A DNA stretch of 64,000 nucleotides, from the NCBI GenBank assembly GCA_014529385.2, contig CM043952.1, positions 64,311,370 to 64,375,369 on the forward strand, read 5' to 3'. The notes under the pieces are model-generated. The model searched no databases. It had not been told where the DNA came from and worked only from the letters and a program-made list of their open reading frames with translations. A program made the translations under genes and the position numbers. How positions within the stretch are numbered: the stretch's first letter is position 1; every line of letters starts with the position of its first letter. Below are positions 1 to 8,744 of this stretch, piece after piece. The stretch is from Adiantum capillus-veneris. Lineage: Eukaryota > Streptophyta > Polypodiopsida > Polypodiales > Pteridaceae.

Positions 1-605
1 TAAAGGTTATACTTTCAGCCTGCTAATCCTTGTATGGAGGGCAGTAGTAGTGGTGGCTGGTCCCACACTGTTGTCATTACATTCACAACTAGGTGTTCAT
101 TAATTACAACTCTTTTCACTAGAGAAGAGTATTTATGAGCCATTTAACCCAAGCAGAGGGTCAACATTAGTCTTTTAACTAAACTAGGGGACTTGACTTG
201 CTTCAATATGATATCAGAGTATTGCTATTAGATTCACTAAGTAGAATCACAATAATATAATAACGTTTTTACTTGGTGAGCCAAAGGTGCTCTTTCCAGT
301 TTCTGAACGCACAAGGCACCACGTGGCATTAAAAAAAAAGCTCCCGTCAAAATCTCTTTAAAAAAAAACACTGTGCGAGCTGCCATGAAAAGCTCTACGG
401 CCAGCTGAATCGAATAAAGCTCTAGTCGCCCCTGCTTTTTTCAATTCCGCTGAGAAGTAAAGTGTTGGTTTGCCATAAGGAGTTTGGAGCTTGTTGGTTC
501 GCCATAGGCAGTTCGGAGCTTGCCGTTCCTGCTTTGCTGAATAGTGCTGACAAGGAGTTCGCAAGTCCGCAGGAGCCACGTCTACAGCATCCAGGTCCTC
601 AGCAG
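1..605. other. No gene recognised
   Basis: I see no coding region with a recognisable family here. The only open frames are short and overlap low-complexity sequence. Confidence 0.6.
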
Positions 606-631
606 CAGTGCTTCAGGTTTGCAAGGTCTCC

Positions 632-723
<92 letters not shown>

Positions 724-753
724 ATGCGAGCTACAGGTTTGCAAGTTCGCCAT

Positions 754-837
<84 letters not shown>

Positions 838-840
838 ATG
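606..840. repeat. Compound AG microsatellite, two repeats of a larger unit
   Basis: Two pure AG tracts, about 634-719 and 759-833, are each preceded by a near-identical leader (CAGGTTTGCAAG, then a C/T-rich stretch, then CATGAGA) and followed by ATTTTATGC. The array is therefore a duplicated composite unit and not just one long dinucleotide run. Open frames through it encode only Arg-Glu or Ser-Leu repeats and are artefacts. Confidence 0.9.
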
Positions 841-1252
841 CCAACTAAACCGTAAGCATTGCGAAGCAAAAAAGTGAGAAACAATAAACGTTTGATGAAA
901 GCCTTCTGTGAAAGCTATGTCGATAACAACGACACAAGGAGATCCGCAACACAAGGAGTCGATTCATGCAAAGAGGAGAGCAAGCTAATACTGTTTTCAC
1001 TTGCGTTTTACTGTCGAATAAGAAGCGAGCAGTGCGTGAGCCGCTGCAGACCTTGACGAGTGTGCGGTTTTGCAGTGAAGGACAACCTCACGTAATACGT
1101 AGCAATGGCGATGGATCAACAAAGCGCCTTTTCAGTACCCTCCTCGACTTTCTTCTCTTCAGGATGATCATACCCGATTCTGAGTTCTTGAGAAAGTCCG
1201 AGTGCACGTTGGATAAGCCATGGGATGAGCTCGTGGCATTCTGTGCCACCTA
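841..1252 (+). other. Unassigned spacer with a 95-residue open frame
   Basis: An open frame at 966-1253 has mixed composition but no motif I recognise. It shows no clear splice context and no family match. It may be chance or part of an unrecognised repeat. Confidence 0.25.
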
Positions 1253-1309
1253 ATCATCGATCCATATCTGATATCTTTTGTTTCAATAGCACTAGACAAG
1301 CCCTGTGCC

Positions 1310-1371
<62 letters not shown>

Positions 1372-1650
1372 TGCCCGTGTCTGTTACTATTGACTCAATT
1401 CTAGATTATGCCAAATGACCATTGATTGAAATCTGATATCTTCTGTTCCAATAGCACTAGAACAGACCTTTTCCAGTCAGAGAGGATACATAGGATTTTG
1501 CCAGTTAATCATCGATTCAAATCTGACATCTTCTATTTCTGTAGAACTAGATCAAACTGATGCCATGTGCGAGAGAGAGAGAGATTCATGCCCGTGTCTA
1601 TTACTGTTGACTCGATTGCCAAATGACCATTGCATGAAATCTGACATGTT
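1253..1650. repeat. Diverged tandem repeats containing AG tracts
   Basis: Three diverged copies of one unit can be read, starting near 1253, 1409 and 1499. Each contains a phrase like AAATCTGATATCTTCT, an imperfect AATAGCACTAGA and, in the first and third, CCATG followed by an AG tract (1312-1368 and about 1571-1584) and then CATGCCCGTGTCT. The middle copy lacks the AG tract. Confidence 0.75.
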
Positions 1651-2286
1651 ACATTTCCTTGCATGCCCTGTATTATGCTAATGCGTATTTTGTGTCCTGC
1701 AGAGAGAATACTCACAACATTGGACATTTGGATTGCAGCACAACCGGTACTCTAGCTGGACTACACTGCAAGGTTCGTTATTTCCATCCAACTCCCCATG
1801 ACTATGCGTTTGCTTGGCGCAACACATAAACGCTACGGGGCAGGGCACGGCTTCCGTTTCTTACAATTTTTGGAGAGACCACAGTCCCAACTCTCCACCA
1901 TACTTTTGTATGGCACTTCTGCATGCTGTGCACTGTTTACTTAATATCTTCAATTTATGGCACTTCACTACAAGATGAAATGTTTAACTATTCACATTCT
2001 TTTTTTGTAGCTCGAGCCAAATATCGGCGTGTAGCTTGGACAATCCGAAAACATTTGTACGACATTTCAGGTCAGTGAAGCACTTCATTTTAAATTGCAG
2101 TCATTGATGCTGTATCGATTTGCTTGTTTTAGAATTTTGTAGCTTGGTTCCTTCAGTTTCCTTTACTTGCATACTGCTTTCATAAGTATACAATCGATGT
2201 CAACCAACATCTATATATATTAATTTTACATACAACTCTTTGACTAGTAAACACATGTAGTATATTGCAATCATAAATCCAAGTTT
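1651..2286 (+). other. AT-rich region upstream of the Helitron-like element
   Basis: No confident gene. A stretch at about 2012-2071 lies between TTTTGTAG and GTCAGTG and reads openly as ARAKYRRVAWTIRKHL and a few more residues, so it could be an upstream exon of the Helitron-like gene. I could not place the 5' terminus of the element. Confidence 0.3.
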
Positions 2287-3135
2287 TTGCATCTTCACTT
2301 TTCACCTAAACAATTGATGCCATACTATATTTGTCCTCATTTCTCCCCTCATGAAATAGACAGTCTTGCTGCACTCACTTCAGTATTATTGTTGAGCGCT
2401 TTGGAACACGCAGAAGTCAAATACTCATGGACGACGTGTACTTCTTGTAAAACAACTAATTCCCATCAAAGATATATTGCCATTCATGCACCTGACTACA
2501 TAGAGCGTATTCTCTCTGCTCGACAAATACACACACAACTGCTTAGCATTATAGATGTATCAATCAGTGTGACAAAAACTACACATGCAATAGCACGAGG
2601 ATCACTAGAGCGGAGGTCATTGCTAGATAACCCACTAATATCTTGGTCGAGTGCTGCTAGTCTACACTCTACAAGTCATGAGCTATCCTCCTCAAGCATT
2701 TCAGATGTCCTGGCTTTCAATATCAAGAACAATCCCATATTGCTGAGATATAAGTGCATGGCCGAACGACCACACAAAAGAATAGGGTTGTGCATATTGT
2801 CTGAAGAGGTTCTAGGAGAAATAATCCGTCTTCATTCAGAGGTACAACCCTTCGACTTGATGGAGCAAGCCCAGAATGAAAACAGCTTTTCGATTTTGGA
2901 AACATTGGCTGAGCCATCCAGACGGCACGCATATACTACATACGACACGCATGAGTTTGGTTCCATACAGCTCCGTAACGAAGATATGCTTCTCAATCGT
3001 GTTGCTTCCTTCATGTACAATGGATTGCCAACCTGGATATCAGATTTCAAAGACATCACAATAGAGTCAGCTCTTTTTCCATTCTTCTTTCCTTATGGAC
3101 ATGGCCAGTACAATGGGCAGATTCGATTCAGTGAA
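2287..3135 (+). pseudogene. Helitron Rep, N-terminal part
   Basis: The frame ends with the typical Helitron phrase ALFPFFFPYGHGQYNG followed by RFSE, then loses homology. The expected continuation (YIRMR, then LFSLYTLYKPYLLLMYQL) is in the next frame from about 3136, so there is a +1 frame change near 3135. Residues upstream of about 2700 are poorly conserved. The open frame begins at a TTG, so the true start or an upstream exon is unknown. Confidence 0.7.
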
Positions 3136-4636
3136 CTACATTCGAATGAGAATTCACACCCTATTCTCTTTGTATACATTGTACAAGCCATACCTCCTGC
3201 TAATGTACCAACTGAAACATGCAATTTTGATCGCGAACAGTACAACAACCACCATTCTGCAGAGAGATATCGACAAGTACAAAAGAGCACACAAGAATGC
3301 AAATGACGAGGAAGCCATAAGGAACATATTCCGCTTCAATCTCCCAGCGACAATTGCTGGCAGTCCATCTTGGCATAGACGTTCATTAAAGGATTTGATC
3401 ACCATGGTTGATGCATGGGGTTTGCCAAACATATTCATTACTTTCACAGCTGATGAAGTCACCGCCACAAAATGGAATGAGATCCGTACAATCGAGATGA
3501 TAGCTCGGGCATTCAACGTTGAGTTCTCTTGGAAAGATTGTCCAGTTGAATGTGCATTGCTCTTCCACAATCGATTAAAATAGTTCATGAATCGCTATAT
3601 CTTACAAGGAAACCAGATCCTGGGCCGAATTCATCACCACCTTGTACGGTACGAGATCCAAAACAGAGGATCCCTTTATGCCCATGTCATCCTATGGGTG
3701 GATGGGAACGACATCGAGCAAACAGCAACAAAGATTTCTGCTCATATTCCTATTTCACTTGCTGATGAAATACATGCAAGCACACTTCGTGAGCTCGTCC
3801 TTAAGAAACAAATGCATGTATGTCGCGATGCATGTCACGTCCACAGCCACAACGGCAAATGCAAGTACGGATTTCCATACGACATTCAGCCAAATCCTTG
3901 TCCATCTCTAGATTCCCATTCCTTGAAGTGGATGTACTATCGGCCAACTCACGATGATCGGAATGTGGTTCCGTACCATTCAACTGTTCTTCTACTTTGG
4001 GGCGCTCATATGAATATCCAACGTGTCACAAATTCATCTTTGTCGTATTATCTACTCAAGTACACAATGAAGACTGAAGATATTGGACCATTGAACATAT
4101 CTGCAGAAGCAGCCACAAAATTGGGTTTGGAAGGCCTCGACAAGATTAAACTGCAATTGATAGCTGCTGCTCTTTTGACTAAGCCAATTTCTGCCACAGA
4201 AGCTGCGTTGAACTGCTTACAGATTCCAATCATAACAAAAAGCGATGTTGTATTCTACATAGATTCATCGCCTCCAGAACTCAGACAACATATCATGTGC
4301 AAATCACACAATGTTGTGATGCATCCAGTTGACTTGTATTGTGCTAGACCAACCACCCTTGAAACCTTGACATTCTTTGAGTACCACAAAAACCACATTG
4401 TCGAAAAACGTCGGCAAACTGCACAATCTACACCTTTGCTGGACAACTATGGCAATGCCATTAAACATCAGAAAAGATTGGTCAGGTTCACCGAATACCA
4501 TCCAGGACACCACACAGAAGCCTTCTTCTACAACATCTTGCTACGTCATGTATGCTTCCGAAGAGAGACAAAGCTTCTATCAGCTGATAATACCATGGGC
4601 TCTTACTTCGTAGAGTGTCAGACAAGGGATTTGATC
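3122..4636 (+). pseudogene. Helitron Rep: helicase-like N domain and HUH/Y2 nuclease
   Basis: The frame carries the Helitron-like N domain (LPATIAGSPSWHRRSLKDL, then FITFTADE) and the rolling-circle nuclease region. The HUH box reads RGSLYAHVILW: the first His of the expected His-x-His pair is Tyr (TAT at 3677-3679). The two-tyrosine motif YLLKY (4049-4063) is intact with its usual lysine. An in-frame TAG at 3581-3583 interrupts the domain and a TAA at 4637-4639 ends it before the helicase. The metal-binding site is probably inactive, so this copy is unlikely to nick DNA. Confidence 0.8.
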
Positions 4637-4687
4637 TAAAGCAATGAGGACTTGGAGATGTACATTACAGAGTACACATAAAGAAAC

Positions 4688-6151
4688 ATGCTAGTCAATG
4701 AACAAATCGATCAGCTTGTCCATATGATACTTCAAAAAATTGCAGTGCGAAGAGCAAATGAAACAATTACATCTTCAACAGATAATGACCCAGGCATGGA
4801 CCACCATCGACTGAAGTCACTAGCCATATTGAAGGAGTTCGCTGCTGTTAATGACTCAGAACTCACAACGGAACAGTCCAATGTATACAACAAATTGTTG
4901 AATGCCAAGAATGGCTTGCATGTCATCACAGGGACACCGTGGAGCGAAAAAACACATCTTATCAGATATTTGACATATGAGTATGTCAGATGGAACATGA
5001 GCGTCATACTTGCTGCATCGACCGGAGCTGCAGCAACAAGACTAAGCAGCATTGCATCTACAGTCCATTATCAATTCAAGATACCAACAAGAAATCAACA
5101 GTACCCTCTCTCTATTCATGAAACCGACGAACGATATTTGGATATAAAAGAGGCAGATATTATAATCATAGACGAGCTGTCTATGTTAACACGGACCACT
5201 TTTGACCTTATCATAAGACAGATTGTCAATGTAAGAAGCGGCACATTGACAGATCCCTTCAACAACACATGTATTCTCTTGCTCGGTGACCTTGCACACT
5301 TGCCCCCATTTTGTAACCACGCACGGGACCTTTGTGAAGCATGCCATATCACAAGCTCGGTGCACTGGCTGCATGCAACTTTCTACAAGATGTCATTCTC
5401 CATACGGCATGCAAAGGACCCTGAACTCCTCCAATTCTTGACCATTATTCGTGAAAGAAGACCAACCACATATGAGATCAACTGTACCTTGGGAGCATGC
5501 ATTATAGATGAATCACATGTTCATGACTACATCAACGACTCCACTACAATAATTTGCACTCATAGATCAGACGTCCAACACTACAACAACCTTGCCTTGA
5601 ATAAGTTGTACAATCAAATTGACATTACAAAAGTTGACCTGAAGACGAACGCAGGTAACATAAATGTACTTCAGTAATGGCTCCTAGACCCCAAGTTCAA
5701 CGAGCTGGACTCGATCGCAATTGGGGCTCGTTGCATGATCACTGAAAACATCGACTTAACAATCGGTGCAGCAAATGGTGCAACATGTACTGTTGACGCC
5801 ATAACGCATAACAACGAAGGTCAACTTATATGTATCGTCGTTCTCATTCATTGCACCGATAAAAAGATGGCACTTCGTCGGACAAAGCATAAACGAACTG
5901 CAGTCAATGGCGCATGGTTTCACAAATCCACATTCCCCTTGACACTTGCATACGCCATGACTGGACACAAGGCACATGGTGCAACAATTTCTACCAAAGT
6001 TCTTCTTATCTTCAGAGATGCATTTGCACCGGGGCTTACATACGTCATGTTATCGCGAATCACAGATCGGCAAAATCTCCGAATTCTCAATCTACCGACT
6101 CCTGATATATTTCGCCCTGTTCCACTCCATGTTATACACGGATCTCATTAA
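4688..6151 (+). pseudogene. Helitron Pif1-type DNA helicase
   Basis: Superfamily 1B helicase motifs appear in order. Motif I (Walker A) reads GTPWSEKT at 4931-4954 where GxxGSGKT is expected, so two glycines are lost. Walker B is intact (IIIIDELSML, about 5162-5190). GDLAHLPP follows, and after an in-frame TAA at 5675-5677 come the C-terminal motifs TGHKAHGATIS and YVMLSR. A further in-frame TAA at 4679-4681 separates it from Rep. The altered P-loop alone should abolish ATP hydrolysis. Confidence 0.85.
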
Positions 6152-6564
6152 AAATGTTTTGGTGGCTAGTGAATTATGTACTCTAATAGTTCATAAAATT
6201 TCCATATGCCTTTGTTTTCCAGCATCTGTGCAAAAAATAATCTATAAACATATAACTGATGTCTCAAGAGTTCTTCTATTTTGATCTTTCGAAACTGTCA
6301 TTAACTTGCACTGCACTCTTTTTGTAGCGTTATCTTGCACTCTACTTTTGTCTCGATTCTTATGAACACTTTCTCATCGCTTCTGCACAATTCTACTATT
6401 CGTTTCTCCAGTATGAACTCTAACCATGTCACCATTGCAGGCAACATAAACAACGAAGAGGATAAAATGAACAATTCAAAGGTATACTACTCTATAAACC
6501 ATATCACATTATGATCCTGCAATGCACACAAAATACTGATCGCATTTGTATAACCTTGCAGAGA

Positions 6565-7262
6565 CTTGTTACCCTTTTCAAGCAAAACATTGCCTCAAAG
6601 AAAAAACCCCAAATCGAACCACGTCAGTATCCAACAGAGAAACAAATGCATCTGCTTAACCTGGCAGGTTGCCGGCCGGACACTTACGTCAACGGTTTTG
6701 CAAACTATGCTGAACTACGATTGTTAATAGACAGATCCGTAAAGTAGCTCGAACAAAACAAGAGCATGGGTATTAAAAGAGCAACAGGTCAGCTCTACAC
6801 GCATGCAATTTTTACTTTTTTTTTCCTTCTTCTCATTGCTTTAAACATTAAAAAAACATGCTTTTTTACAAGAAATACAAATTTGTTTGTCCCTTCTAAT
6901 ACTCCTTTTTCTTTCTAGGTCTAATGAAAGAGATCATTTGCAAACTATCTATAGAGATTGACGTGCCCGAGGATCTCATGACAGTCGAGGATGGTAATCG
7001 TCTCCTTCAATTGAAGACACCAATAAAGCCCTACATTCTTGAGATGTTGCACTATGGCTACGATGTCGTGCTCGAGGACCTCTTGGACACAACGAACGAT
7101 GACGCAAGTGAGATCTTCGCAAGCTTCAAGAGACAGTGCAACGATGAGCCACCATCAATTACAGAACAAAAGCGACGTGGCAACACAACAAGGATGTTTA
7201 CAAAGCACGCTTTGGAAGTGACTATCCATACGCTTTCATCAACATCAACAACCCACCCACAG
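6565..7262 (+). pseudogene. Possible two-exon gene of unknown function between helicase and GIY-YIG frame
   Basis: An open stretch after TTGCAG at about 6564 reads to a TAG at 6745-6747 and, beyond it, to a possible donor CAG|GTCAGC. A second stretch begins after TTTCTAG at about 6919, reads MKEIICKLSIEIDVPEDLM onward, and ends at CAG|GTGATA (7262/7263). No family is recognised. The exons could be an accessory gene of the Helitron-like element or the N-terminal part of the GIY-YIG protein, but the simplest 7262-to-7393 splice does not keep the GIY-YIG frame. Confidence 0.35.
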
Positions 7263-7375
7263 GTGATACCACCATGAAAAAAAATAAAAAATCAAGAAAT
7301 ATCCCACTCGATTATATAGTTTAATACTGTCAAGCTTCATCATGCAATCTTACATTAATCCCGTTCCTTTCTTTC

Positions 7376-7786
7376 TTGCTTTTGCTGTGCAGAACAGGAC
7401 AACAAGCCTCAAGTTTTGCTTCTCGATCACGACAATCAACCGAGCAAAAAACAACGGACATTGAATACACAGTCTACTCCATCACATGCCGCCAAAACGG
7501 ACGAAAGTACATAGGTGTCACAAACAATTTTGAAAGACGAAAGGCAGAGCACATTCGACAACCACCTTCAAAAATGCGATCCGACGTTGATTGCTACCAA
7601 CCATTCGAGGAAAACTTCATTTTTGACATACTTTCCATCTCCAAGAATTTACATGTAGCACGTGCATTAGAAAAAACATTCATCAATACACATAGTAGTA
7701 CAAGTTCACTTGGATATAATATTCTACGAGCTCATCCCCCTCACTGTAAGAAATACATGTTCTTGAAACAAAAAAGAAAGATCTAA
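7376..7786 (+). CDS. GIY-YIG nuclease-like domain protein (partial or 3' exon)
   Basis: From about residue 30 of this frame the protein reads EYTVYSITCRQNGRKYIGV, the TVY and YIG strands of a GIY-YIG nuclease. It is followed by FERRKAEH (catalytic Arg and the His helix), then ALEKTFINTH with the metal-binding Glu, and YNILRAH with the conserved Asn. The known role of this fold is single-strand or double-strand DNA cleavage, as in homing endonucleases, UvrC and Penelope-like retroelements. The frame is open to TAA at 7784-7786 with no internal stop, unlike the broken Rep/helicase upstream. No ATG precedes the domain in frame: the open frame begins at TTG 7376, inside a possible intron, and a CAG acceptor at 7390-7392 could start the exon. 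No reverse transcriptase is nearby. Confidence 0.75.
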   Translation: MLLLCRTGQQASSFASRSRQSTEQKTTDIEYTVYSITCRQNGRKYIGVTNNFERRKAEHIRQPPSKMRSDVDCYQPFEENFIFDILSISKNLHVARALEKTFINTHSSTSSLGYNILRAHPPHCKKYMFLKQKRKI

Positions 7787-8428
7787 ATTATCCTTGTCAC
7801 TGTCGTGCACGTTTCAATGAAATCTGATTTTTTCTGTCCGCTAACACAACATCCTTTCTCTCTCTTTTTCGTCAATTATTCCGCACAAAAAAACATTCAC
7901 AATATTTCTATCAAGTACTATTATTCATTCATTGATAAAAAACTCATATCAATCTCTATTGTTCCATATTTAAATCAATTTTGGGTCCTCCCATTTAAAC
8001 TAAAAAAAAAACCAAGCGCCATATTCTCGTCACAAAGAAAAAAACATACCATTTCTCAAATCTACATATGCTTTTCACATAGTGCGAGCATTGGCAAACT
8101 AGTCATGCTCCTTCTTCTTTCAGATGTTAAATGTCAATTTCCATATGTGCTACTGTATTCTATAGATGTTACATAGCAAAGACCCACTAAGCAAAACTAG
8201 TTCACTAGGTAGTGCTTGTTGATCTGGCGTGGTTTCAGCAAGCCAAAAATTAGTTAGAAATGTCATCTTTTTTTTTTTTTGGTTTTTTTTTTTTGGGGTG
8301 GAGTGACTCCACCAACAAGTGGAGGTTGAATATGTATTAAACTATAAAAATACATAAAAACCTTGTATTAGAAATGTCAATTTAGGAGGGTCGATACCGC
8401 GTCGGGAATTGCCTCAAAAGGAGGAACG
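7787..8428 (+). other. AT-rich spacer; likely TPST upstream region
   Basis: No gene. It contains T-rich runs (about 8268-8294) followed by a perfect hairpin GGTGGAGTGACTCCACC at 8297-8313. A CTAG near 8205 was considered as a Helitron end, but I see no convincing hairpin before it. The promoter of TPST probably lies here, but no TATA box stands out. Confidence 0.4.
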
Positions 8429-8650
8429 ATGGCTGCTACATCTGCAGTCGTTACTCCCTCCAGCGTAGATCTCAGTGAGCGCATCAAATTCTTCGCTCAT
8501 CTCCTTGTCGGCATAGCCATTCCTTCACTTCCTAATGTATGCAAAGTGCTATCAGCGCCTTCGTTGCAAGTCTCTGTTCTTACACGAAGTTGGACTGTGC
8601 ATTTTCTTCCACGTTTGAGCTCTCGATTGCCCGCGAAGAGATACTTTTGA
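8429..8650 (+). CDS. Possible upstream ORF in the TPST 5' leader
   Basis: An ATG-started 73-codon frame (MAATSAVVTPSSVDL at its start) ends at TGA 8648-8650, 45 bases before the TPST start, in the same frame. It has no recognisable domain. It could be a translated uORF that limits TPST expression, or chance. It is not the TPST N-terminus because the stop separates them and the next ATG gives a proper signal peptide. Confidence 0.3.
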   Translation: MAATSAVVTPSSVDLSERIKFFAHLLVGIAIPSLPNVCKVLSAPSLQVSVLTRSWTVHFLPRLSSRLPAKRYF

Positions 8651-8695
8651 TATCTGCCGAGCTTCTTTCGCTTCGACCGTGTTTAGTACACATCA

Positions 8696-8744
8696 ATGTC
8701 AGCGTTTTCTACCTTCCTGTTGCTCTTCCTCCTTGTCATCCCAA
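8696..8744 (+). CDS. TPST exon 1 (signal peptide)
   Basis: ATG at 8696 starts [17 protein letters not shown], a hydrophobic signal peptide. The donor is GTATGA at 8745, phase 1. The serine codon is completed in exon 2. Confidence 0.82.

Larger units (their letters stand above)
2287..7786 (+). mobile_element. Decayed Helitron-like rolling-circle element with linked GIY-YIG frame
   Basis: In order the region encodes a Rep N-terminal region, a Helitron helicase-like/HUH nuclease domain with a two-tyrosine motif, a Pif1-type superfamily 1 helicase, an unassigned pair of possible exons and a GIY-YIG nuclease-like frame. The Rep-helicase part is broken by one frameshift and four in-frame stops. 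I did not find a convincing 5' TC or 3' hairpin-CTRR terminus, so the outer limits are only those of the coding remains. It lies immediately upstream of TPST. Whether the GIY-YIG frame belongs to the element or is a neighbour is inference. Confidence 0.8.

Noticed and set aside
544-954. Open frames of about 100 residues made of Arg-Glu or Ser-Leu repeats
   Set aside because: They are translations of AG/CT microsatellites and occur on both strands. No gene evidence.
966-1253. 95-residue open frame as a gene
   Set aside because: No motif, no splice context and it lies between repeat arrays. Listed only as an unassigned frame.
8200-8210. CTAG near 8205 as the Helitron 3' terminus
   Set aside because: No convincing 16-20 nt hairpin directly before it, so the end was left undefined.
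8429-8650. This ATG as the true TPST start
   Set aside because: A stop codon follows before the signal peptide, and no splice pair that joins it naturally was seen. ATG 8696 gives a good signal peptide.
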